This document shows positions 34,686 through 44,695 of a stretch of DNA of 64,000 nucleotides, one piece after another. The DNA is from Albugo candida. Lineage: Eukaryota > Oomycota > Peronosporomycetes > Albuginales. The DNA is taken from positions 1 through 64,000 of the forward strand of contig JBDOQK010000047.1 in assembly GCA_040437565.1 (NCBI GenBank). The letters are read 5' to 3'. Within the stretch, counting starts at the first letter, position 1; every line of letters begins with the position of its first letter. The notes under the pieces are model-generated. The model had not been told where the DNA came from. It was given only the letters and a program-made list of their open reading frames with translations, and ran no database searches. The translations under genes and the position numbers were made by a program.

Positions 34686-36990
34686 CTACCCAAAGCGTCT
34701 TCCTCGCCCGCGACCACGCCCAAATTCTCGACCTCGACCGCGACCTCGACCGCTTCCAGCGCTAAATTGATTGGAATAAGAAGCTTGCTGGAGTTTTGGT
34801 AATGTGGTGGGGATGGAATACGGGCATTTGTACTGATCCTTTCCCGAAGTATCGATGATTTCTTGCAGTTTCTCACGACTATTTGATGGAAGATCAAAGC
34901 AAGCGCCGTATGAATCTTGCGTGATCGTCAACTGCTTGATATTACTGGCAGTCTCTGGATCGAAATCACGATTTAACGCGTTCCAAACGTATCCTTTGGC
35001 TCGAATCTCCTTGGAACTTGAGAACAATACGGTCACATAATCGGGTGCTCCAGACATAATCGAGTGAGGTCGGGGCGGTGTGACGTGACCAGTGATGCAA
35101 GCCAATGCCGCTGCAAGCGCTTCTATCGGCTCTTGCTCGTCCAAGATCTCTTGAGCCTTTTCTCTGAAAATGGATATCATTGTTGGATCGACTTGGCTCA
35201 TTGACACAAACGCTTTTTCAGCTGATACTTTGATGAGTTCTTCTTGCTACAAAAATTACAAGCAGTTGGAATGTTGGATTTGCAGCTTAGAGAATGAAAT
35301 GAGTAAAACACGTACAGTTGGTTGATGTCGCATTATGAATTTATTGCCAATTTTCCGTTCGATGAGATCCAAAAGCTCTTTCTGGCGAGTTGTGTACAAC
35401 GTGATACAAATTCCTTTCTTCCCTGCACGACCCGTACGCCCTGATCGATGCACATACGTGTCGACATCGGCGTTTCCAGAGGCTTTACGAGGCGGTTCCG
35501 AATTGATCACGAGATCGACATTCATATCGAGACCTCGAGCAGCGACATCCGTCGCGATAAGGAGTTTGATTTGGCCTTGACGGAAGGCTTTCATGGTCGT
35601 TTCTCGCTGATCTTGAGCGATATCGCCGTGTAAGACTTGACAATCCTGCTTGATTTCCGGGTGTACGGACAGCTCATTACAATCTTTCTTTGTCTCTGCA
35701 AAGATAATCGTTCGAGCGTTCTGCTTTGCGTACACACTCAACAGACTCGCGAGAAGTGTCGGTCGACTTTGCCAGTGACAAGGAATGGCAATGTGCTGTA
35801 CGTCGAGAGAAGCTTGATCGTCCGAGTCGGAGACCAAATTGACAAATTCGTACGTCTTATCCATGTACCTATCGGCGATCTCATGAAGCCATTTGGGAAT
35901 CGTTGCAGAGAATAAGAGAATTTGTGGTTTGGAACCGGATTTCTGTGTAGCATCAAATATTCTCTGTATATCGTCACGGAATCCCATTTCCAACATCGTA
36001 TCGGCTTCATCGAGAATGAGAAACTCGCAATTCGCAAATCGCAAGTTCCCTCGGTCAATGTGATCCATAATACGACCTGTAGTGCCTATGACGATATCCG
36101 TTCCGCTTCGAAAGGATGCATTCTGCTGCTGGTATGGCGTTCCTCCGTAAATGCACACTGTTGTCAAAGTTGTGTCGAGTTTCTCAAATTCGGTGGTCAC
36201 TTGTCGAGCCAATTCTCTTGTTGGAGTGACACAAATAACGCGTGGGGCTCTATTTGGAACGGGTTTTTTCTTCGATTGGAGTAATTTCTCGACAACGGGA
36301 AGCGCAAATGCCAATGTTTTTCCCATTCCCGTGCGTGCTCTTCCAATGAGATTATTTCCGGCTATGATTTTATCAAAAGTCATCGCTTGAATGGGGAAAA
36401 GATGAGCGATTCCGTGTTTTTGGAGATTCTTCTTTGTCTGTGCACAAATTGCGAAATCATCGACTGACGGATTTGACGGTTTTGTGGTTGTTTTGACGGC
36501 GTCGTGTATCGCTGCAGTGGGCTCAATGGTGCCGCTTTTCGACTTGGAATCGCTTTTCGANNNNNNNNNNNNNNNNNNNNNNNNNNNNNNNNNNNNNNNN
36601 NNNNNNNNNNNNNNNNNNNNNNNNNNNNNNNNNNNNNNNNNNNNNNNNNNNNNNNNNNNNAAAAGTCATCGCTTGAATGGGGAAAAGATGAGCGATTCCG
36701 TGTTTTTGGAGATTCTTCTTTGTCTGTGCACAAATTGCGAAATCATCGACTGACGGATTTGACGGTTTTGTGGTTGTTTTGACGGCGTCGTGTATCGCTG
36801 CAGTGGGCTCAATGGTGCCGCTTTTCGACTTGGAATCGCTTTTCGATGAGTGCTTATCGCTCTTTTTGCTTTTGTGACGCTTTGGTGTTTCGTTTGTATC
36901 ATCGCAATCGGAATGCTTGCGCTTTTTCTTGTCCGATTTCGGTTTCTTATCTCTTTTAGAAGACATTTTATCAGAGCTTTTCACACTCAT
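34686..36990 (-). CDS. DEAD-box RNA helicase, DDX21/DDX50-like with GUCT domain
   Basis: After collapsing the 186-bp duplication, exon 1 (36990-36661 plus 36374-35316) and exon 2 (35246-34686), with a 69-bp intron, give 649 residues. The N-terminus is Lys/Ser-rich, like a nucleolar signal. Helicase motifs in order: Q motif (CAQTKKNLQKHGIAHLFPIQ), I ARTGMGKT, Ia PTRELARQV, Ib TTGR (usually TPGR), II DEAD, III SAT, V ATDVAARGLDM and VI HRSGRTGRAG. The C-terminus carries a GUCT-like domain (ALAAALACITGH, KGYVWNALNRDF) and an Arg/Gly-rich tail (GRGRGRGREFGRGRGRG), the arrangement seen in DDX21 and DDX50, which act in rRNA processing in the nucleolus. Tail-to-tail with the USP gene, 100 bp apart. 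Confidence 0.95.
36375..36846. repeat. 186-bp direct duplication around a 100-N gap (assembly artefact)
   Basis: 36375-36560 is repeated at 36661-36846 with N at 36561-36660, inside the N-terminal part of the DEAD-box helicase. Confidence 0.93.
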
Positions 36991-37443
36991 GGAAGAGATT
37001 AAATGGATGGAAAATGAATGGACTGTGAAAATTANNNNNNNNNNNNNNNNNNNNNNNNNNNNNNNNNNNNNNNNNNNNNNNNNNNNNNNNNNNNNNNNNN
37101 NNNNNNNNNNNNNNNNNNNNNNNNNNNNNNNNNNGAATGGACTGTGAAAATTATGTGGCACACATTGCAAAAAAAAAGTTGTAAAAACGTGTTTTTTGAT
37201 TGTGGAAATGCTACACACACGTAAGATCGCTACAGACTACCGACAGAAGCAATTTTCAGCAATTTCCTATCGCAAAACGATGAGAATTTCTATTCATTCG
37301 AATTGAAAGATTGCGAGAATGGTTTTTAGCGAATGTCATTTGCATTGAAATACGATTTGCCAAAAACCGTACAGAATCAGGTTTTATCAGATGGAGCGCT
37401 TTATTAAAGCTTCTCTACAGAATCAATCTTTTTGTTCGTCTCG
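36991..37443. other. divergent intergenic region with gap (helicase / TPS promoters)
   Basis: Holds a 100-N gap at 37035-37134 flanked by a 19-bp direct repeat (37016-37034 and 37135-37153), the shortest overlap in the window. No other feature is seen. It should contain the promoters of both divergent genes. Confidence 0.6.
37016..37153. repeat. 19-bp direct duplication around a 100-N gap (assembly artefact)
   Basis: 37016-37034 equals 37135-37153 with N at 37035-37134. It is short but follows the same pattern as the longer cases. Confidence 0.8.
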
Positions 37444-40400
37444 ATGAGCGATTCCTCACTTTCTGGTGAAGAGCACAAGCGCCGTAAAATGTCGCTTTCA
37501 GTCACCAATTCCAAAGAGGTAAGAGATGAATTATTCCATCCGACCGTATGCTCAGCTGTTCTATAGACTGCAGCGGATACAGACGTCTCCATGCACGAAG
37601 ATAATGAAGACGATGTAGATGGTGATTCAGACGATGTAGATGTAGATTCAGACGAAATCAAGTACGAAAGGAGATCAAGAGCTAGTAGCAGCATCGATAT
37701 TGTCGGTAAACACATCCAACAAACCGTTGCCGCTGTTGGAGCTGCCGTTGCCGCCGTCGCCGCACCGGTATTGATGACGGCAAGTGAAGTGGTTACCGGT
37801 AAAACTATGGATGAATCTTTTAGCCAATCTATGGAAGGTGATGTAAATACCGGTACATACACTCGAGTACACCTTCGAGTCAAAGTCCAATCACGGTTAG
37901 GCGAAACGGTTCATTGTTCTGGCTCGTCCTTTATTATGGGTCAATTCAATCCAAATGAGTCGATGATGCTCGTGACAACTCCAGACGAGTATCCTTATTG
38001 GAGCACTATGAAGCCGCTGATCCTTCCTCAAGGAGTACCACATTGCTACATGTACGCTTTGTTCTCAGGGGGGGTCTTTAGCTCGTGGGAGCCGCTGGAA
38101 ACGGAGCGAACGTTGACACCTGAAGGTCGAGAGATGACAGTTGTAGAAGAGTTTGGAGTATACGATGCTGAAATGCAGCTTGTTCGTACAGAAGAAGCTC
38201 GAGATCGATGGATTGTGTACGAGAGAAAACATGTGGAGGAGAGAATCACTGATAGTGATTCAATTGATGCCGATAGCGCGAGTACTGGGAAGGATTGTGC
38301 CATGAATACGTCAATTTCTCCCGATAAAGGTCATGGACGCACTAGCTCTGGTGGATGGAATATGCATCGAAGCAATACACAAAGTCGTCAATCTCGATAC
38401 AAACGATTTACTTCTCAAAGTTTTCGGGCGAATAAGGCTGCCACTTTGTTCCTCATCAGCTACCATTTGCCAGTCAAAGTGAAGAAACACGAAGGAAAAT
38501 GGATCGCTTCCTGGGATCCAAACAGCTTGATCGCGAGAAGTGAGAAGACAATCGCTGAATCCATGAAAGTTCGATGGGTTGGATTCGTCACAAGATCGGT
38601 TGGGCAAGAGTACGGGGAATTCACTGATGACGATAAGGTTGAAATCACGCGAATTCTGGAGAAAATGGATTGTCTTCCGCTGTTTATATCGCGTCAACTT
38701 GCTTCGAATCATTACCAGGGATACTGCAAAAGCAAATTGTGGCCAATGTTTCATAATATCGACATTTTGGATGTGTATTCTGCCGTGTGGGATCAAGGTG
38801 AAGTTATCGAATGGAAAGAAGAGCAACACAATGGAACGTGGTGGGCTGCTTATCAAGAAGTCAATCAATTGTTGGCTGCTCGTGTATATGAAGCCAGTAG
38901 CTCACAAGATACGTTGTGGGTGCATGATTACCATTTGCTTCTGTTTCCATCGTATATTGCCGAATTCTGCAAAAAGAATGGCTCAAAACGTCGCTCCATG
39001 GTATTTTTCCTTCACGTTCCATTTCCGACGTCAGAAATATTCCGAGAGCTCTCACACGGCCCACAGCTTTTAGAAGGTGTTCTCAAAGTCGATGTTGTGG
39101 GTTTCCATTCATTCGACCATGCTCGTCACTTTCTCAATGCTTGCAAGCGATTTCTTGGACTCTCGTACCAGTCTCGACGTGGAGGCAATCTCGGAGTCGA
39201 ATATCGTGGAAGAAATGTCGTGATCACAATAAGTCATGTTGGAATTGAAATAGCAGCTATCCGAAGAGCGTTGAATGATCCAAAGGTCCAGGAAGCTTCC
39301 CGAAAACTCCGTGAAAAACATGCTGGAAAAATTCTCATTGCAGGAATGGACTTGTGTCAGCGATTGAGCGGTATTCCTCTCAAATTGCTCGCTTTCGAAC
39401 AATTCTTCAGCATGTGTCCCACGTGGAAAGATCGTGTCGTCCTCGTTCAGCGATGTCACTTGTCTCGATCACGTCTTGGGGATCAGCAGCACAGCAGCAC
39501 AGAAATTCGAGAATTGGTCAATCGCATCACGAATCAATATGGTGAAGGCGTTATCGACTATGAAGAATCATATTCTGCTTTTGGTCTTCTCGATCGAGTC
39601 GCTCTTTGGCTCGCATGTGATATTCTGATGGTGACATCTGTACGTGAAGGTCTCAATTTGCGTCCATTGGAATATGTTTTCTGCAAAGGCGAGAAGCAAC
39701 AGAGTCGAGCTGGTGTTGTCATTCTAAGCGAATTCTCAGCATGTTGTTGTGTCCTGAATGGTGGTCTTCGTATAAATCCATGGAATATCGCTGAAGTTGT
39801 CAACGCATTGGATCACGCGCTTACCATGAGCGATGAAGAGCGTATGGGACGTCGAGCACGCGATTTGCCTTATATAATGAGCCAGCCTGCGTCCAGTTGG
39901 ACGCGCCAAGTTCTCGGAGTGCTCCAGGAAGCCACTGAAAATGAAGAAGATCAAGAGTATACAGATATGGAGTATACCGATATGGAAATTGGACGATCTC
40001 ACGTATTGCGAATTGGAGAACGTTCCGACTTCAAACAGCTCAATATCAAACGTGTTTTGCAAACATACGCATCGTCTCGACGTCGACTTTTCTTTTTGGA
40101 TTATGGAGGAACAATTATTGCTCGAGAAAACATCTCTATGTATGTAAAGCGAGATTTCACAGCTGTCACTGGTCGAGCTCCTTCTTCGCGCATGTTGGAA
40201 GCGCTGAAACGACTCACGATGGATCCTCGTAACACCGTCTTTATCATCAGTGGTGTGAGTCAACGCAATCTTATGGGAGCTTTGGGGCAAATAGACGGCT
40301 TGGGTCTTGTCGCACAAAATGGTCTTCTCATGTCGTGGCCTGTGCGTGATAACGTGAGTTCTCGAGAATGGCAGCATGACAATGTTTTATTTGATTGGGA

Positions 40401-40980
40401 AACTGTTCGCGATGTAGCCGATCCGATTTTCAAAGTGTATAGCTCACGAACGAATGGAAGTGTATTGCGATATTCCGATCAAAGTATTGCTTGGAATTTC
40501 CGTTCTACCGATCCAGAATGGGGTCTCATGCAAGCGAATTCGCTACATAGCGACCTGGAAGAAGTACTGCGTGATCTCCCCGTGACAATTGTGCGGAAGA
40601 AAGGTTTCTTGGAGATCGTTCCGGAAGGCTTCAGTAAAGGTGTTATTGTGCGAAAAATCCTCGAAAAGGACGCTGTTCTCAATTGTGGGCATCCGGACTT
40701 TCTTTTTTGTATTGGAGACGACACCACCGACGAGAGCATGTTTCGCAGCATTTACGACTATTACGCAGAGCGATCAGAAGAGAGTCTTCATGATGGAAAT
40801 GCGACTTTGAGGGCCGCGGGAGGCCGATCTGCGAGTATGGAAGCCACAATGTTGATGAAAGATGACGCGCTGCGACATATCTTTACGTGTACTGTGGGGA
40901 AGAAGCCGAGTCATGCGCATTTGTACGTGAATGATGTCGATGATGTCGAGAATTTGCTGTACGCGCTGGCTACATCTTGA
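37444..40980 (+). CDS. trehalose-6-phosphate synthase/phosphatase with CBM20 domain
   Basis: Exon 1 37444-37518, 48-bp intron, exon 2 37567-40980: 1162 residues. Domains: acidic start; an Ala/Val-rich helix (VAAVGAAVAAVAAPV); a CBM20-like starch-binding domain at about 120-215 (VHLRVKVQSRLGETV, GSSFIMGQFNP, YPYWSTMKPL); a GT20 synthase domain at about 315-805 with WVHDYHLLLFPSYI, FFLHVPFPTSEIFRELSHG, IPLKLLAFEQF, VREGLNLRPLEYV and GVVILSEFSA; and a HAD phosphatase domain at about 864-1150 with GDDTTDESMF near 1075. The synthase makes trehalose-6-phosphate from UDP-glucose and glucose-6-phosphate. The phosphatase box normally reads DxDGT, but here it is DYGGT (about 870): the nucleophile Asp is present while the second, acid/base Asp is Gly. 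The phosphatase may therefore be weak, inactive or regulatory. A tandem EYTDM repeat lies in the linker. The two trehalases lie downstream. Confidence 0.95.
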
Positions 40981-41052
40981 AATTCTGGATAGATACGGTA
41001 GGTTTTTTATAATGTTTGTGTGTTTATGCCATTTTGAAGAATTGCTAGGTTA

Positions 41053-41152
41053 NNNNNNNNNNNNNNNNNNNNNNNNNNNNNNNNNNNNNNNNNNNNNNNN
41101 NNNNNNNNNNNNNNNNNNNNNNNNNNNNNNNNNNNNNNNNNNNNNNNNNNNN
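41053..41152. other. 100-N assembly gap, no clear flanking duplication
   Basis: At best 8 bp (ATTTTGAA) is shared by the two sides (from 41031 and 41153), so real sequence may be missing between the TPS stop and the start of the 4EHP gene. Confidence 0.85.
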
Positions 41153-41188
41153 ATTTTGAATATAGTGATTTTGATTCATTGGTATTTG

Positions 41189-42240
41189 ATGACGGAAGGA
41201 AAAGGTACGGAATGGGATTTCACACGATCGTAATGCAGCCTGTAATCTGAATGTAATAGAGCTTGAACATCGAACGGAAGGTAAAGAGCATTCTCTACAT
41301 ACTGGATGGAGCTTCTGGTACGTACGATAGCTCTATAAACGCGTATCACGCGCTCAATGCTGTGTTAAGGTACGACAAAAAACTGCCCAGAAATGTCGAT
41401 GTCGGGTACAAATTCGTGCTGTATACATTCATAAATGCATATAACATGGCTCATTAGAACGTATAAATCGAATCTTCATCGGATAGCAACTTTTTCGACG
41501 GTGGAAGATTTCTGGCGGTAAAAGCTAAAAGCGTATCAGAATAAGTCCCAATCGCTTATATATACAAATGTGTAGCCACTACATTCATCTAAAACGTCCT
41601 TCTGAATTACATCGCGATATCAATCTGTACATGTTCCGCGATTTGCCAAAATGCGCGCCAATGTGGGAAGCATTTCCGCACGGTGGATGTTGGATTTTAA
41701 AAATCAAAAAGAAAGCAAACGTATTGGGTAAAATGTGGCAAGATCTCGTATTTGCAGCAATCGGAGAAGTCTTTAATGAGGCAAATGTTGTTGGAATTGC
41801 GATGGCAATTCGCTCCAAAGAAGACATGTTATCTGTATGGAATGCTGACAACACGGAAGACTCTGTGCGCTTCANNNNNNNNNNNNNNNNNNNNNNNNNN
41901 NNNNNNNNNNNNNNNNNNNNNNNNNNNNNNNNNNNNNNNNNNNNNNNNNNNNNNNNNNNNNNNNNNNNNNNNNNAGACATGTTATCTGTATGGAATGCTG
42001 ACAACACGGAAGACTCTGTGCGCTTCAGCATCGGGTACGTGATTACCACACAAATTGATCGTTTTAAGCTCACAATGTATTCATTTCAGTGAGAAACTGA
42101 AGGAGATCCTCATGCTGGATCCAAACACGCTGATCGAATACAAATTCCATGCAAATTCCATACGCGATATGTCGACGTTCCGAAATGCAAAATCGTATGT
42201 ATTTGCGACCAGTTCACCGATTTGTGTCGAAACGAAATGA
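41189..42240 (+). CDS. cap-binding protein, eIF4E class II (4EHP/eIF4E2-like)
   Basis: Six exons fit: 41189-41204 (16 nt), 41260-41317, 41370-41405 (36 nt), 41458-41517, 41576-41874 joined to 42028-42034 after collapsing the gap duplication, and 42090-42240. Introns are 52-58 bp. The result is 627 nt, 208 residues. eIF4E features: HSLHTGWSFWYDKK, IATFSTVEDFWRHYIHLKRPSEL, the cap-pocket CAPMWEAF (Trp and Glu matching human W102/E103), GGCWILKIKKK, AAIGEVF, SKEDMLSVWN and LMLDPNTLIEYKFHANSIRD. The last block and WYDKK resemble 4EHP. The residue matching human Trp56 is Tyr (GTYKSNLH), the class II mark, while the Trp43 position keeps Trp. Class II members bind caps more weakly and often repress translation. 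It lies between TPS and the trehalases. Confidence 0.93.
41822..42027. repeat. 53-bp direct duplication around a 100-N gap (assembly artefact)
   Basis: 41822-41874 is repeated at 41975-42027 with N at 41875-41974, in exon 5 of the 4EHP gene. Unit plus gap is 153 nt, so the frame stays open through it. Confidence 0.9.
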
Positions 42241-42417
42241 TCATAGAAATCGATGCGTCTTTGAAGTTGCGTGTATGACGTCATACACGCACCTTAGTCG
42301 ATAGCTTCAAAGAGTTGGACATAGTCAATTCATATCACTTTGTTTACTCTGATCGCAAACCCATCGATCTTATCCGTATACTATATCCTCTATAAATATC
42401 TCAATTCATTTCTGGAA

Positions 42418-44547
42418 ATGTTTATAAATATACTCTCATTTTGCCTGTCAATATGGCGAATGTCGAGTATGCACTATCTAATTCGCCTGTCGAATACCAT
42501 GCCCCTCCTTTCCATTGTCACGCAAGCAGACATAGAGGTACCCAAATCACACTTGAAGTACGATCGCACGCTCTCTACAATGACACTTGTTACTAACGAA
42601 AATGTTGACGACAATTATAATTGCGAGGCAATGGGAAGCATCAAAAATCGACTACTGCTAGCCAGAAACGTGATCGTCTCTGCTCCTGTAAAGTTGCGAT
42701 GTCTCCAACCAAAGAAAATCGCTCCTCCAAAAGCGCGCACTGAACTTCTAAAGAGTTCAGTTCAAAATGCGACCAGTTACAATGTAACGTCAATGGACTT
42801 GGAGAAAATTTACTGTTCCGGACCGTTACTCCATGCCATTCAAACTGCGGATATTTATAAAGACTCGAAGCAATTCGTCGATATGGCTATACGCGAGGAG
42901 TTTACAGTCGATATGATACTGACCAATTTCAATCAACTTGTGACGAACTCTGCTTCCACGAGTCTTTCACGAGCGCAATTGGAAGAGTTTGTGCACAAGC
43001 ATTTCCATAATGCAGGGAACGATTTGATTCCAGCAATTCCAATAGATTTCAAAGAACAAGTACAATTGCAACGAATTGCATCCATCACGGATCAAGAGTT
43101 ACGGCAGTGGGCAATGGGGCTTCATGAATTATGGAAAAGTTTGGGGAGACTTCCCAATGCAAATGTTCGCTCTTCCTTTCTTCGAGTTCCTCCAATTCAC
43201 AACGTTAAGGCTTTGGAGCGGAATTATAATAATGAGAATTTATTGATCCTTCCGGGCGGTCGATTTCTTGAGAGTTATTATTGGGACTCGTATTGGATCG
43301 TCGAAGGGCTTTTGGTGAGCGAAATGTTCTCAACGGCTCGTGGTGTTGTCAACAATTTGCTGGAATATGCGTCGTATCTCGGCTTTGTGCCAAATGGAGG
43401 ACGAATTTACTACCTCACGCGATCTCAGCCGCCGATGCTCTCCGATATGGTTCGGCTTGTGGCCAAGTCGCAAAATGCTGACGATAAGGCTGAGTGGGAT
43501 CTCGACTATCTGACTGCCGCTCTTCCGATACTGGAGAAGGAGTATTCTTTTTGGATGCACACAAAACCTCACTTTAATGAGGTGACACAGCAAACGTATG
43601 CTCCTCATGCGGTTGAGATTGAAAAGGATGGAAAAACGTATACTTTGAATCGATATGTTGCGAATGCAAATGCACCTCGACCTGAATCGTATCAGGAAGA
43701 TTTTGAGATGGCTGAGCGTATTTTTGGAAGTCATGAAGCAGAACCAGTTGTTACCGACACAGTCATGTCCAATACTTCCAGGAATCGCTTCTACAATGAC
43801 GTTATTGCTGCAGCGGAAAGTGGATGGGACTTTAGTAGTCGATGGTTCCGTGATCGTCAAACGCTTGATACAGTGTACACCGAATCGATCGTTCCCGTGG
43901 ATCTCAATGCGATTTTGTATCGCGTGGAGGTCAATCTGAGCCAATTCCATCGAGTGCTCGGCAATCTCAAAGAAGCGACAATGTACGAGATGTTTGCTCA
44001 ACGTCGTCTTGCTGCCATCAATGCGATTCTATGGAACGAGCAATTGTATTGTTGGAAGGATTACGATATGGAAACGAGAGCACCCGTATCGCTCACGGAA
44101 TATTCGGCTTCAGATTACTTTCCATTATGGGCGCGAGCGTATGACATGACCGATGTTGTGTGTAAGCAGCAAATACTGGAATCATTGCGAGATCGATCTA
44201 CATTGATCCAAATTGGTGGCATTCGAATGACCACGATTTCGACAGCAGAGCAGTGGGATTCTCCAAATGCGTGGCCGCCTGTGCAAGATATCATTGTGGA
44301 TGGCTTATTGGGCCTTGATCTTCCGGAAGGCACAGAACTCGCAAAAGTTGTGGTCCAACGGTGGATTACAAACGGATTGACTGCATGGCGAAGATCGGGC
44401 GTCATGTTTGAGAAATACAGCGCTACGAAACTAGGCGAGACTGGAGATGGAGGCGAATATGAGCCACAAACAGGATTTGGCTGGTCGAACGGCGTGATAT
44501 TGAAATTTCTCACCACTCACCAGAATCTCTATCGGTCTTCATCATGA
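42418..44547 (+). CDS. trehalase, glycoside hydrolase family 37 (copy 1)
   Basis: Hydrolyses trehalose to two glucose. An intronless frame, 709 residues from the ATG at 42418; an upstream non-ATG extension exists. The N-terminus (MFINILSFCLSIW) is hydrophobic and could be a secretion signal, but the start is not settled because several Met follow. Family signatures are clear: PGGRFLESYYWDSYW (about 280), GGRIYYLTRSQPPMLSDMV, APRPESYQED, AAESGWDFSSRW with the catalytic Asp, VPVDLNAIL-like, QWDSPNAWPPVQD, and GDGGEYEPQTGFGWSNGV with the second catalytic acid. All catalytic residues are present. Tail-to-tail with a second trehalase 148 bp away. Confidence 0.95.
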   Translation: MFINILSFCLSIWRMSSMHYLIRLSNTMPLLSIVTQADIEVPKSHLKYDRTLSTMTLVTNENVDDNYNCEAMGSIKNRLLLARNVIVSAPVKLRCLQPKKIAPPKARTELLKSSVQNATSYNVTSMDLEKIYCSGPLLHAIQTADIYKDSKQFVDMAIREEFTVDMILTNFNQLVTNSASTSLSRAQLEEFVHKHFHNAGNDLIPAIPIDFKEQVQLQRIASITDQELRQWAMGLHELWKSLGRLPNANVRSSFLRVPPIHNVKALERNYNNENLLILPGGRFLESYYWDSYWIVEGLLVSEMFSTARGVVNNLLEYASYLGFVPNGGRIYYLTRSQPPMLSDMVRLVAKSQNADDKAEWDLDYLTAALPILEKEYSFWMHTKPHFNEVTQQTYAPHAVEIEKDGKTYTLNRYVANANAPRPESYQEDFEMAERIFGSHEAEPVVTDTVMSNTSRNRFYNDVIAAAESGWDFSSRWFRDRQTLDTVYTESIVPVDLNAILYRVEVNLSQFHRVLGNLKEATMYEMFAQRRLAAINAILWNEQLYCWKDYDMETRAPVSLTEYSASDYFPLWARAYDMTDVVCKQQILESLRDRSTLIQIGGIRMTTISTAEQWDSPNAWPPVQDIIVDGLLGLDLPEGTELAKVVVQRWITNGLTAWRRSGVMFEKYSATKLGETGDGGEYEPQTGFGWSNGVILKFLTTHQNLYRSSS

Positions 44548-44695
44548 GCTTGCGGTAATGTATATTTTATATAAGGTTGAGATATGTAATTGAATCCATA
44601 GACAACGTAATAGAATGCATCATTCCAATTCCAATGAAGCAATTTCCACAATTCATTGCAATAGTTTTCTAATAAAAGCATTTCTCGAACAATTG

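Noticed and set aside
35637-36390. Plus-strand frames opposite the DEAD-box helicase
   Set aside because: They are antisense shadows of a strongly coding region and show no family motif.
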